Source of the DNA: JAHFDS01 sp964593795
GTDB taxonomy: Bacteria; Myxococcota_A; Polyangia; JAHFDS01
DNA length: 64,000 nt
Direction of reading: 5' to 3'
NCBI GenBank assembly: GCA_964593795.1
Contig: CAZQJC010000111.1
Coordinates: forward strand, 1 to 64,000
In this document: piece by piece, positions 44,677 through 52,728 of the stretch
How positions within the stretch are numbered: the stretch's first letter is position 1
Layout of the letters: every line of letters starts with the position of its first letter
Program-made: the position numbers and the translations under genes
Notes under the pieces: model-generated
Told to the model about the DNA's origin: nothing
Database searches by the model: none
What the model saw: the letters and a program-made list of their open reading frames with translations, nothing else

Positions 44677-45876
44677 ATGCACGAGAAGCCGGTCGACATC
44701 CTGCTGTTCCTGGCCGTCGTGGCCCTGCTGACGCTGGGCTCCATCATGGTGTTCTCGGCGGGCGCCGTGTACGCCCAGCAGAAGCACGGCTCGTACACGT
44801 ACTTCCTCGTCCGCCAGGCCTTCTACCTGTCGCTCGGCGGGCTCGCGATGTGGCGCTTCGCGCGCATCGACTTCGGGCGCCTGCGCAAGTACGCGCCGTC
44901 GATGGTCGCCGCGTCGTTCGCGCTCCTCGTCGCCGTGCTCTTCCTCGGCGCGCGGATCAACGGCGCTCGCCGCTGGTTCCGCCTCGGGCCGCTGTCGTTC
45001 CAGCCGGCCGAGGTCGCCAAGCTCGCGCTCGTCGTGTTCCTCGCGCACTCGCTGGCCAAGCAAGCGCAGAAGCTCGGACGCTCGCCGCTCGCGTTCATCC
45101 CGCAGTTCACCATCGCGAGCATCCTGATGGGCCTCGTGCTGGTGCAGCCCGACCTCGGCACGGCGGCCATCCTCGGCTTCACGACCATCGCGGTCCTGTT
45201 CGTGTCGGGCGCGCGCATGTCGTACCTGTTCATCGCCGTGCTCGCGGCCGCGCCGGTCGCGTGGAAGCACCTCGCCGGCACGCCCTGGCGCCTCAAGCGC
45301 GTCGTCGCGTTCGTCGATCCGTGGCCGTTCCGCCGCGACATCGGCTACCAGATCACCGAGTCGCTCATCAGCGTCGGCTCGGGGGGAACCTACGGCATGG
45401 GCCTCGGCGACGGCAGGCAGAAGCTGTTCTTCCTGCCCGAGGCGCACACCGACTTCATCCTGTCGATCCTCTGCGAGGAGCTCGGGTTCGTGGGCCTTTG
45501 CTGCGTGGTCGCGCTCTTCGGCCTGCTCGTGTGGCGCGGCCTCCGCGCCGCCTGGGGCGCGCGTGACGCGTTCGGCACGTACCTGGCCTTCGGCATCACG
45601 ATGCTCTTCGCGTCGCAGGCGCTCATCAACATCGGCGTCGTCCTCGGCTCGCTGCCCACCAAGGGCCTGACGCTGCCGTTCGTCAGCTACGGCGGCAGCT
45701 CCCTCGTCGTGACGATGGCGATGGCGGGGGTGCTGCTCAACATCTCGCGGCGAAACCCGGCGCCGGTCGGCCCGGACCTGCACGAGTCGCAGCGCGAGCC
45801 GCTGTGGCGTCGAATCTTCCGCCCGCGCACCTCGAAGAACCGCGCGGTCGGACGCCAGGTGGTGATCGAGTCGTGA
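44677..45876 (+). CDS. ftsW: Septal peptidoglycan polymerase FtsW (SEDS)
   Basis: This 399-residue SEDS-family glycosyltransferase polymerises lipid II at the septum with FtsI. It has about ten membrane helices and the conserved GARRWFRLGPLSFQPAEVAKLA, VQPDLGTA, LPEAHTDFILSILCEELGF and PFVSYGGSSLV segments. The C-terminal tail is basic and cytoplasmic. The stop overlaps the murG start (GTGA). It is separated from murD by the two inserted genes and an inverted repeat. Confidence 0.95.
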   Translation: MHEKPVDILLFLAVVALLTLGSIMVFSAGAVYAQQKHGSYTYFLVRQAFYLSLGGLAMWRFARIDFGRLRKYAPSMVAASFALLVAVLFLGARINGARRWFRLGPLSFQPAEVAKLALVVFLAHSLAKQAQKLGRSPLAFIPQFTIASILMGLVLVQPDLGTAAILGFTTIAVLFVSGARMSYLFIAVLAAAPVAWKHLAGTPWRLKRVVAFVDPWPFRRDIGYQITESLISVGSGGTYGMGLGDGRQKLFFLPEAHTDFILSILCEELGFVGLCCVVALFGLLVWRGLRAAWGARDAFGTYLAFGITMLFASQALINIGVVLGSLPTKGLTLPFVSYGGSSLVVTMAMAGVLLNISRRNPAPVGPDLHESQREPLWRRIFRPRTSKNRAVGRQVVIES

Positions 45877-46931
45877 CCGTCCTCATCGCCGGTGGCGGGA
45901 CGGGCGGGCACCTCTACCCCGGCATCGCCGTCGCCGAGGAGCTGCGCCGCCGCGGCCACGCCGTGTCGTTCGTCGGCACCGAGCGCGGCCTCGAGATGAC
46001 CGCCGTCCCGAAGGCCGGCTTCGAGCTCGACCTCGTGGACGTCAGTGGCCTAAAGCGCGTCGGTGCGCGCGCGCTCGCGGCGGGCCTGCTGCGCCTGCCG
46101 CGCGCCATCAGCCAGGCGCGCATCCTCCTCATGCGCCGGCATCCGTCGTTCGTGCTGGGAGTGGGCGGCTACGCCTCCGGGCCCATGCTGATCGCCGCGA
46201 AGCTCTTCGGCCTGCCGACCGCGATCATGGAGCAGAACTCGATCCCGGGCCTGACGAACAAGGTGCTCGGGCGCCTGGTCGATCGCGTGTTCGTGGCGTT
46301 CGAGGGCTCGCGCGCGTTCTTCCCGGCCAGCAAGACGGCCCTCGTCGGGAACCCGGTGCGCTCGGCCCTCGCAGGGAGCCTCCCTGCGAGCGGCGCAGCA
46401 AGGCCCAGCCTGCTGGTGTTCGGGGGCTCGCAGGGAGCGCGGCGCCTGAACGAGCTGGTGCCGCAGGCGATCGCGCTCTGCCCCGAGCGGCCGCGGGTCC
46501 TCCACCAGACGGGCGCCGCGGACGTCGACGCCACGCGCGAGCGCTACGCGCAGCTCGGCGTCGAGGCCGACGTGCGGCCGTTCATCGACGACATGGCGAG
46601 CGCGTACCGCGGGGCGGACGTGGTGGTCTGCCGCGCGGGCGCGACCACGCTGGCGGAGCTCGGAATCGTCGGAAAGCCCGCGATCCTGGTGCCGCTGCCC
46701 ACCGCGGCCGACGACCACCAGACCAAGAACGCGGCGGAGCTCGTCGCCGCGGGCGCGGCGCTACTCCTGCCGCAGCCTGGCCTCGAGCCGCCGGCGATCG
46801 CGGAGGCGCTCGGGGCGCTGCTCCGCGATCCCGCGCGCCGCGCGCAGATGTCCGAGCGCATGCGCGCCCTCGGGCGGCCGCGCGCCGCGAGCGACATCGC
46901 CGACGCGGTCGAGCAGCTGGGCAAGCGCTGA
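45873..46931 (+). CDS. murG: Lipid II synthase (GlcNAc transferase MurG)
   Basis: This 352-residue GT28 enzyme adds GlcNAc to lipid I at the inner face of the membrane. It has the N-terminal G-loop AGGGTGGHLYPGIAVAEEL, VGGYASGP, EQNSIPGLTN, a second G-loop FGGSQGARRLNE and the UDP-GlcNAc-binding CRAGATTLAEL. The GTG at 45873 overlaps the ftsW stop and puts the G-loop at the N-terminus, as in the family. It ends 13 bp before the convergent lipoprotein gene that begins the inserted block. Confidence 0.96.
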   Translation: MTVLIAGGGTGGHLYPGIAVAEELRRRGHAVSFVGTERGLEMTAVPKAGFELDLVDVSGLKRVGARALAAGLLRLPRAISQARILLMRRHPSFVLGVGGYASGPMLIAAKLFGLPTAIMEQNSIPGLTNKVLGRLVDRVFVAFEGSRAFFPASKTALVGNPVRSALAGSLPASGAARPSLLVFGGSQGARRLNELVPQAIALCPERPRVLHQTGAADVDATRERYAQLGVEADVRPFIDDMASAYRGADVVVCRAGATTLAELGIVGKPAILVPLPTAADDHQTKNAAELVAAGAALLLPQPGLEPPAIAEALGALLRDPARRAQMSERMRALGRPRAASDIADAVEQLGKR

Positions 46932-46944
46932 CCGCGCCCGATGC

Positions 46945-47430
46945 CTAGCCCGGGATGCAGAAGGAAAAGACGCCGAAGTCGCTCTTCATCCCGGCCGACA
47001 CGGTGATCGTGACCTGCCAGAGCCCCGCCATGAACAGGTTCACGTTGTCGACCTTGTACGCGTCGCCGGCCGGCGTGATCGTGGGCACGATCGACGTGCC
47101 GTGGCCGTGGTCCGGCATGAACGGCTTGACGTCCAGCGTGGCGCCCATCACCGGTGCGCCCGCGGCGTCGAGCACCTTGAGCATCCAGTTGTTGTTGCCC
47201 TTGGTGGGCGGCGCCGGGTCGCTCGAGACGAGCACCAGCTTGAGCCGCGCCTCCTTGCTCGGCAGCTCCATGTTGGCCGCGTAGGTCATCGCCCGCATGT
47301 CGGTCAGGCAGCCGACCACGTTGCTGCCCCCCGCCCCGGCCGTGCCGGCCGCGCCCGCGCCCCCACCGCCGTCACCGCCACAGGAGGAGCCAACCAGAAT
47401 CGCGAGGACCAGTCCGATTGCGAGCTTCAT
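46945..47430 (-). CDS. YtkA-like lipoprotein
   Basis: This 161-residue lipoprotein (lipobox VGSSC) has a Gly/Ala-rich linker and then a YtkA/FixH-like beta-sandwich domain: VLDAAGAPVMGATLDVKPFMPDHGHG, ending in LFMAGLWQVTITV. The MPDHGHG segment with two His and a Met is typical of this group, which is often found near copper and cytochrome genes; metal binding is plausible but unproven. It is the first of three YtkA-like lipoproteins in the block between murG and murC and is convergent with murG. Confidence 0.7.
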   Translation of the reverse strand: MKLAIGLVLAILVGSSCGGDGGGGAGAAGTAGAGGSNVVGCLTDMRAMTYAANMELPSKEARLKLVLVSSDPAPPTKGNNNWMLKVLDAAGAPVMGATLDVKPFMPDHGHGTSIVPTITPAGDAYKVDNVNLFMAGLWQVTITVSAGMKSDFGVFSFCIPG

Positions 47431-47544
47431 GACCACCTTGCCTACGTACGCGCGAGCTTGGCAGAGCGTTACACACATCGCAAGGCGCCCGGTCGTGCGC
47501 CGGAACCCTTGACGGATCGCCCCGCCCCGGGTCTGCTTCGGACG

Positions 47545-47979
47545 ATGTGGCGTGCGGGGGCCGCGATGGCCCTGTCGATCCTGTTCGGTGGCTGTGGCGA
47601 CTCGGCGCCGCCTGCCACCCCGATGTGCGTGCCGAGCCTGGACCTCGCCTGCCGGCCGCTCTACGCGGACACCTCGTACCAGAACCTCTTCGACAAGATC
47701 ATCAAGCCCACCTGCGCGAGCAGCGCGGGCCAGTGCCACAGCGCCGGCGGGCGCGAGGGTGGGCTCGTCCTCGAGGACGCCGACGCCGCCTACGCGCTGC
47801 TCCTCGGCACCACTGACGGTCGAGCGCGCGTCAAGGCCGGCGACCCGAAGTGCAGCCTGGTGATGGAACGGCTGGAATCCGACGACGCCGCGTTCCGGAT
47901 GCCGCCCTCGTCGGCGAAGCTCTCGAGCGAGATGCGCTGCAACTTCACGCTCTGGATCGCGCAAGGAGCCAAGCGATGA
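47545..47979 (+). CDS. Cytochrome-like lipoprotein with C-x6-CH motif
   Basis: This 144-residue protein has a lipoprotein signal (lipobox FGGC). The mature part has the layout of small c-type cytochromes, with LFDKIIKPTC before the motif and VMERLES...FRMPPSS after it, where Met could be an axial ligand. The normal CxxCH is replaced by C57-x6-C64-H65 (CASSAGQCHS). Either haem is attached through an unusual spacing or the Cys residues form a disulfide. It is coupled by ATGA to the multihaem cytochrome gene, so the two probably work together. Confidence 0.65.
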   Translation: MWRAGAAMALSILFGGCGDSAPPATPMCVPSLDLACRPLYADTSYQNLFDKIIKPTCASSAGQCHSAGGREGGLVLEDADAAYALLLGTTDGRARVKAGDPKCSLVMERLESDDAAFRMPPSSAKLSSEMRCNFTLWIAQGAKR

Positions 47980-49496
47980 CCCTTCGGCGCGCCCTGTGGG
48001 CGCTCGCCTGTGTCCTGTCCGCGTGCGGTGAGCGCACGCCGTCCAAGCTCCTCTCGCGCGAAAAGCTCATGGACCCGATGTCCTGCGCCGAGTGCCACGC
48101 GGACCACTACAAGGACTGGTCGGGCAGCATGCACGCCTACGCCGCCGAGGACCCGGTCTTCATCGCGATGAACAAGCGCGGCCAGCGCGAGACCGGCGGC
48201 GCGCTCGGCGACTTCTGCATCAAGTGCCACGCGCCGCTCGCCGTCTCCGAGGGGCTGACCAGGGACGGCCTGAACCTCGACAGCGTGCCGAAGCACTTGA
48301 AGGGCGTGACCTGCTACTTCTGCCACAACGTCGTCGCCGTCGAGGGCACGCACAACAACCCCCTCAGGCTCGCGAACGACACGACGATCCGCGGCCCGCT
48401 CAAGGATCCCGACGCGGTCCCGAACACGGCGCACGCGTCGGCGTACTCGACGCTGCACGACCGCGACGAGGCCGACTCCGCCAAGCTCTGCGGGAGCTGC
48501 CACGACATCGTGACGCCGAAGGGGGCGTTCATCGAGCGCACGTACGACGAGTGGCAGAAGTCCGTCTTCTCGATGCTCGCCAAGGGCGTCACGTGCGGGC
48601 AGTGCCACATGCCGCAGTCGCGCGACCTGCGGCCCGTCGCCAAGGCCCCCGGCGTGGGCGTGCGCCGCTACCACAGCCACCAGTTCGCCGGCGTCGACGT
48701 CGCGCTGACGCCCTTCCCGGAGAAGGAGGCGCAGCGCGCGGCCATCGACGACTTCTTCGAGTCCAGCACGCAGAGCGCGCTCTGCGTGCTCAACCGCGGC
48801 ACGAACGCAGCCGTGCGCGTGATCGTGGACACCGTCGACGTCGGCCATTCGCTGCCGAGCGGCTCGTCGCAAGACCGCCGCCTGTGGACCGAGGTCATCG
48901 CCTACAAGGACGGCCAGGTCATCTACCAGAGCGGCGTCCTGCCCCCGAACGGCCGCATCACCGAGGCCGACGCCGACACGTGGATCCTCCGCGACCGCAT
49001 GCTCGACGACGCGGGCAAGGAGGTGCACATGTTCTGGGAGGCGGCCTGCTACGAGTCCCAGACGCTGCCGGCACAGACGACGTTCGACACGCGGAGCCCC
49101 GACTTCTTCAAGACCCACAAGGTGCAGTCGTTCCCGCGCGGCGACTTCAGCAAGACGTTCGCGGGCGTACCCGATCGGGTGACGCTGCGGCTTCGCCTGC
49201 AGCCGATCGGCCGCGACGTGCTCGACGACCTCGTGGCGAGCGGCGATCTCGATCCCGCGGTGCGCGACGCCATGCCGATCTTCGATGTCGTGATCGGGCA
49301 CCAGACGCTGCCGAGCGGCGAGACGAAGCCGCTGACCGTGCTCGAGTGGACCCCCGAGCTCGCGATGGACGCGACCGTCGGCTTCCCCTACACGGAGCAG
49401 GGCATCCCGGTGACCTGCGTCACCCAGTCGAACATGAACAAGTCCGCCGAGAAGTTCCCGCCCGAGACGACGACGTCCTGCCCGGCCCGCCCCTGA
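47976..49496 (+). CDS. Multihaem c-type cytochrome lipoprotein (five CxxCH)
   Basis: This 506-residue protein has a lipoprotein signal (lipobox VLSAC). It has five haem-binding CxxCH motifs at residues 37-41, 81-85, 113-117, 172-176 and 207-211. The region resembles the cytochrome c554/NrfA-type multihaem fold. The C-terminal half (about 240-500) lacks CxxCH and is beta-rich. The function is probably electron transfer in the periplasm or at the outer membrane; donor and acceptor are unknown. It overlaps the cytochrome-like lipoprotein gene by 4 bp. Confidence 0.88.
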   Translation: MTLRRALWALACVLSACGERTPSKLLSREKLMDPMSCAECHADHYKDWSGSMHAYAAEDPVFIAMNKRGQRETGGALGDFCIKCHAPLAVSEGLTRDGLNLDSVPKHLKGVTCYFCHNVVAVEGTHNNPLRLANDTTIRGPLKDPDAVPNTAHASAYSTLHDRDEADSAKLCGSCHDIVTPKGAFIERTYDEWQKSVFSMLAKGVTCGQCHMPQSRDLRPVAKAPGVGVRRYHSHQFAGVDVALTPFPEKEAQRAAIDDFFESSTQSALCVLNRGTNAAVRVIVDTVDVGHSLPSGSSQDRRLWTEVIAYKDGQVIYQSGVLPPNGRITEADADTWILRDRMLDDAGKEVHMFWEAACYESQTLPAQTTFDTRSPDFFKTHKVQSFPRGDFSKTFAGVPDRVTLRLRLQPIGRDVLDDLVASGDLDPAVRDAMPIFDVVIGHQTLPSGETKPLTVLEWTPELAMDATVGFPYTEQGIPVTCVTQSNMNKSAEKFPPETTTSCPARP

Positions 49497-49586
49497 CGCC
49501 GCGCGCGGCACGCCGCCCCGCCTCCGCGACATCTTGACGCAGGGCCGGGACACGACCGGCTGCGTAGCATCTGCGACCGAACCCCT

Positions 49587-49592
49587 CGGAGG
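49587..49592 (+). promoter_or_regulatory. Ribosome binding site fixing the start of the next gene
   Basis: CGGAGG abuts the first in-frame ATG (49593) with no spacing but lies 6 bases before the second ATG (49599), which makes 49599 the likelier start. Confidence 0.6.
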
Positions 49593-49598
49593 ATGACG

Positions 49599-50294
49599 AT
49601 GAAGACGGCTTTCTGGATCGCTGGAGTGCTCTGCGTGGCGCTGGCTGGGTGTGGGGATGACAAGGGCGCTGCGGGGACCGGCGGCGCTGGAACCGGGGGC
49701 GCGGGCGGCATGACCGGTGGTGGGGGCGGCGCGGGCGCCGGCGGAGCGGCGGCGTGCGCGAGCCCCGGCGGCGCGGTGACGGGCGCAGCCGACGCGCACT
49801 GCACGATGACCGTGACCATCAACCAGGCCTCCTGCGGCGGCGCGGGTGGGGCGGGCGGCATGGGCGGCCACGACCACGGAATGGCCGGCATGGGCGGCGC
49901 GGGCGCGGGCGGCGAGATGGGCGGCGAGATGTACCCGCCCACGATGAGCAACGCCGAGGGCGACGACGACGACTGCAAGTACCACCTCAAGTGGACCTCG
50001 ACCGCCGTGTGCCAGAACAGCGACGTCTTCTTCACGGTGACGCTCACCAAGAAGAAGGACGGCATGGCCGCCGGTGGCGGCAAGACCTCCGCCGAGGTCT
50101 ACCTCGACGAGATGCACCCCGCGCCGAACTCCAACCAGATGACGACCGAGACCTCGCCCGGCGTCTACAAGGTGGGCCCGATCCGGTTCGACAAGGCCGG
50201 CAAGTGGACGGTCCGCTTCCACACGTTCGAGGAGTGCGCCGACGCAGAGGACTCGCCGCACGGCCACGCCGCGTTCTACGTCAACGTGCCGTGA
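49599..50294 (+). CDS. Gly-rich lipoprotein with YtkA-like domain
   Basis: This 231-residue lipoprotein (lipobox ALAGC) has a long Gly/Ala linker containing HDHGMAGMGG, a His/Met-rich segment that could bind copper. A beta-sandwich domain with YtkA-like features follows (TSAEVYLDEMHPAPNS, YKVGPIRFDKAGKWTVRFHTF). Several Cys residues (CTMTV, ASCGG, DDCKYH, AVCQNS, EECADA) may form disulfides. I chose the ATG at 49599 over 49593 because of the ribosome binding site spacing. It follows the multihaem cytochrome gene. Confidence 0.65.
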   Translation: MKTAFWIAGVLCVALAGCGDDKGAAGTGGAGTGGAGGMTGGGGGAGAGGAAACASPGGAVTGAADAHCTMTVTINQASCGGAGGAGGMGGHDHGMAGMGGAGAGGEMGGEMYPPTMSNAEGDDDDCKYHLKWTSTAVCQNSDVFFTVTLTKKKDGMAAGGGKTSAEVYLDEMHPAPNSNQMTTETSPGVYKVGPIRFDKAGKWTVRFHTFEECADAEDSPHGHAAFYVNVP

Positions 50295-50310
50295 CCGTGC
50301 GCGCGGCCGG

Positions 50311-50700
50311 ATGAGCCTGCTCCGCGCCGCCCTTGTCGCCGCCGTCGTCGCCTCGGGCTGCGGCGGCGGCGATCCCGCGGGCCCGGCCGACGCGGGCGCG
50401 CGCGACGCGGCGCTGACCTGCCCGAACGATCTCCCCGCCGCCTGTCCCGCACCCGCACCGAGCTACGCGAACGACGTTGCGCCGCTCATCCAGCGCCGCT
50501 GCACGCCGTGCCACTTCCCGGGTGGCGTCGCCGCGATGGGAATGCACGATCTGTCGACCTACGCGCGCGTGTTCGCGCAGAAGCGCGAGGTGCTGACGCA
50601 GGTCTACGCGTGCAAGATGCCGCCGGCCGACGCGGGCGCCCCGACGCCCGACGAGCGCAGGACGATGCTCGGCTGGCTCGTCTGCGGGGCCCCCGAGTAG
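50311..50700 (+). CDS. Small c-type cytochrome-like lipoprotein (CTPCH)
   Basis: This 129-residue lipoprotein (lipobox VASGC) has one haem-binding motif, CTPCH, at residues 64-68 in the context YANDVAPLIQRRCTPCHFPGG. A MPPADAGAPTPDE segment downstream can supply the axial Met. This arrangement is common in small cytochromes of myxobacteria and planctomycetes. It starts 16 bp after the Gly-rich lipoprotein and is probably the last gene of the plus-strand half of the block. Its stop codon is followed at once by the direct repeat that flanks copy 2 of the dispersed element. Confidence 0.8.
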   Translation: MSLLRAALVAAVVASGCGGGDPAGPADAGARDAALTCPNDLPAACPAPAPSYANDVAPLIQRRCTPCHFPGGVAAMGMHDLSTYARVFAQKREVLTQVYACKMPPADAGAPTPDERRTMLGWLVCGAPE

Positions 50701-50701
50701 C

Positions 50702-50718
50702 TCCGAGCCGGCCACTAG
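50702..50718 (+). repeat. 17-bp direct repeat, left arm
   Basis: TCCGAGCCGGCCACTAG here recurs exactly at 50870-50886, flanking dispersed element copy 2. The right arm is also the 3' arm of hairpin C. Confidence 0.85.
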
Positions 50719-50749
50719 CACGAACGAATAGTCTCGCCGGTCCGTCCGA

Positions 50750-50886
50750 GGCGAGCGCAGCGAGCCGCACGGGCGTCGCGAGCGCAGCGAGCGAAGACGC
50801 AGGGAGGGGGGCCCAGTTGGGCTGTGCCCAACTGGGGGAGGGGCGGCGCGCCCCTCCTGGTGGCCGGCTTCCGAGCCGGCCACTAG
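50750..50886 (+). repeat. Dispersed three-hairpin element, copy 2
   Basis: The element lies between the convergent cytochrome and outer-membrane protein genes. A single head (GAGGCGAGCGCAGCGAGCCG and onward) and the G-rich core lead into three hairpins. A is CCCAGTTGGGC/GCCCAACTGGG (50812-50822, 50826-50836) with TGT loop. B is GGAGGGGC/GCCCCTCC (50837-50844, 50850-50857). C is GTGGCCGGC/GCCGGCCAC (50860-50868, 50875-50883) with TTCCGA loop. Against copy 1, stem A changes GGATGG to AGTTGG with matching changes on the other arm, and stem C changes likewise. The element overlaps the stop codon of the minus-strand gene and is flanked by a 17-bp direct repeat. Confidence 0.85.
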
Positions 50887-51800
50887 TAAGAGGCCCAGCG
50901 CAGGCCGAGCGAGCCGCCTACCCGGCCGGGCTGGTTGTCGCCGAGGTGATCGAAGAGCAAGCCCACGTCGATGCCCGCCTGCGCGGTGAAGTGCTCGCTG
51001 AAGTCCCACGCCACCGAGAGGCCCACGCCCGAGTCCGCGCGGCCGGAGTTGTCGACCGTGCGCCCGTCGACCGTGAGGGACGACTCCCACGACATGCGCA
51101 GGAGCGCGCCGACCACCACCTTGCCGGGCACCACCTCGAGGCCGCTCGCGAGGCCCACCGCCACGCCGGGCCCGAAGCGCTGCGAGACCTGCGTGTCCGC
51201 GCGCTCGCGCGGCAGGGGGATCGTGGCGCCCACCGTGCCCTGGAGGAACGTGCCGCCCCAGACCTGCTCGAGGATCAGCGCGGGCGAGAGCACCCACGCG
51301 CCCCGGCCCGTGGTGTCGGCGGCGAGCTGGCTTCGCGACTCGTCGACCGGACGCCCGAGCGGCGCGAGGACGCCGAGCGAGAGCGCCACGCCCGGCCACG
51401 CGCCCGCCTCGCCCACGTTGTAGAGGTCGTAGCGCGCCGCGACCTGCGCGTCGCCGAGGCCCCCGCCGCGCTCGCTCCGCAGCGTGCCGTCGCGCTGGTT
51501 GAGCACCACCGGCAGGAGCGCGTAGAGCTGCACGCGCTTCTGCACGCGCACGAGGCCGAACGCCGAGAGCCGCCACTCGCGCTCACCGTAGCCCTCGAAG
51601 CCTCGGAAGCGACCGTCGGCGTCCCACTGCCCCGGCGCCGTGGAGAACGCGCCCGTCAGCCCGACCGCGCCGTCCTCCCACATGCGCAGGCGCGGCACGC
51701 CGACCGACGACGACACGCAGCACGCCGCGGCCGCCGCGTCACGCGCGAGCGCGAGCCCACCGAGGCAGATCACGGCCGCCAAGGGCCAGCCGCACCTCAC
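50883..51800 (-). CDS. Predicted outer-membrane beta-barrel protein
   Basis: This 305-residue protein has a signal peptide (LAAVICLGGLALARDAAA). The rest alternates short amphipathic strands typical of a transmembrane barrel (LYALLPVVLNQRDG, TFLQGTVGATIPL, KVVVGALLRMSWESSL), ending in GGSLGLRWASY with a terminal aromatic residue as in many outer-membrane proteins. It resembles transporter-like barrels of the phenol-degradation MetA group only in general layout. GTG at 51800 is chosen because it begins the signal peptide and overlaps the upstream stop (GTGA). It is the third gene of a minus-strand operon with a cupredoxin and a YtkA-like lipoprotein. Confidence 0.7.
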   Translation of the reverse strand: MRCGWPLAAVICLGGLALARDAAAAACCVSSSVGVPRLRMWEDGAVGLTGAFSTAPGQWDADGRFRGFEGYGEREWRLSAFGLVRVQKRVQLYALLPVVLNQRDGTLRSERGGGLGDAQVAARYDLYNVGEAGAWPGVALSLGVLAPLGRPVDESRSQLAADTTGRGAWVLSPALILEQVWGGTFLQGTVGATIPLPRERADTQVSQRFGPGVAVGLASGLEVVPGKVVVGALLRMSWESSLTVDGRTVDNSGRADSGVGLSVAWDFSEHFTAQAGIDVGLLFDHLGDNQPGRVGGSLGLRWASY

Positions 51801-52204
51801 GGCACGTCGACGGGGAACATCTTCTTGCCACGCAGCGCCCCCTGCGTGGCCGTCACGTTGACCTCCCAGCGGCCCACCATGATGAGCGACACGGGATCGG
51901 CCTTGTACTGCCCGCCGCCGAGATCCTGGATGACCGGGACCTCGGGGCTGCCGTGCCCGTGGGCCGGCATCTCCGGGTCCACGGCGAGCGTCGCCCCCGC
52001 CACCGGGTTGCCCATGAGGTCCTTGAGCGTGAGCGTCATCGTGTTGCGCCCGACGATGGGCGGCGTCTGATCGACCCTCGCCTCGATCACGAAGTCGGAC
52101 TTCTCGTAGGGTGGGGCATCGCTGCCGCACGCGGCGGCGACGCACGCGGCGACCAGGATCAAGCAGACGTGGCGTACGGACCGCATCGAGACCTCTCGGT
52201 TCAT
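51797..52204 (-). CDS. YtkA-like lipoprotein
   Basis: This 135-residue lipoprotein (lipobox VAAAC) has a YtkA/FixH-like beta domain: VGRNTMTLTLKDLMGNPVAGATLAVDPEMPAHGHGSPEV, with the His/Met motif MPAHGHG and a final LIMVGRWEVNVTA. It is a paralogue of the protein encoded at 46945-47430. The first ATG (52204) overlaps the upstream stop (ATGA); a second ATG at 52186 has a GAGAGG ribosome binding site and may be the true start. It is coupled at both ends within the operon. Confidence 0.75.
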   Translation of the reverse strand: MNREVSMRSVRHVCLILVAACVAAACGSDAPPYEKSDFVIEARVDQTPPIVGRNTMTLTLKDLMGNPVAGATLAVDPEMPAHGHGSPEVPVIQDLGGGQYKADPVSLIMVGRWEVNVTATQGALRGKKMFPVDVP

Positions 52205-52575
52205 TCCACGACGGCGAGCACGCCGCCGATCATCATGCCCATCGCACAGCCGAACTTGACGTCGCCCGAGCGAGCCGGTGTGTAGGTCACCTCGACCGCC
52301 TTGCCGATCGGCAGCTCGGTCGCGCCGGGCTGGCCGTCGAACTGGATCTCGGTCGCGCACGTCTTGCCGACCTCGCGCGTGATGACGAGCCTCAGCGGCA
52401 CGCCCTTCCTCGCCGGGATGCGCGCAGGCACGAAGCCCGCGTCGGTCACCTTGACGACCACGCGGTCGCCGCTCGCCGGGGGGCCCGCCACCGGGGCACC
52501 CGCCGGAGGCGGCGCCGGCTGCGACGCGCACGCGAGCAGGCCAGCGGCCAGGAGGAGGAGCGTCGAACAGGTCAT
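52201..52575 (-). CDS. Cupredoxin-domain lipoprotein
   Basis: This 124-residue lipoprotein (lipobox GLLAC) has a cupredoxin-like beta-barrel: VVVKVTDAGFVPARIPARKGVPLRLVITR, then TCATEIQFDG and the C-terminal GDVKFGCAMGMMIGGVLAV. The CxMGM motif is found in plastocyanin-like domains associated with copper ATPases and would supply Cys and Met ligands. Copper binding is likely but not shown. It starts the minus-strand operon of the block; murC begins about 150 bp away in the other direction. Confidence 0.78.
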   Translation of the reverse strand: MTCSTLLLLAAGLLACASQPAPPPAGAPVAGPPASGDRVVVKVTDAGFVPARIPARKGVPLRLVITREVGKTCATEIQFDGQPGATELPIGKAVEVTYTPARSGDVKFGCAMGMMIGGVLAVVE

Positions 52576-52728
52576 GCGACATGCATGCCCGCCGGGCACG
52601 AGGCTGTCAAGGCGCCCGCGCGGCACACCCCAGCGTACAACCCGCCTCGCCCCACGCCCTGCGGCGAAACGTCGCAGGGCGCCGCCCCCGGAGTTGCCCC
52701 GGCGCGGCCGACCGCGTCAAATGTGGGC

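Noticed and set aside
52111..52728. N-terminal extension of murC
   Set aside because: The frame is open upstream but overlaps the cupredoxin and YtkA-like genes on the other strand and has no similarity to MurC; the family N-terminus begins at 52729.
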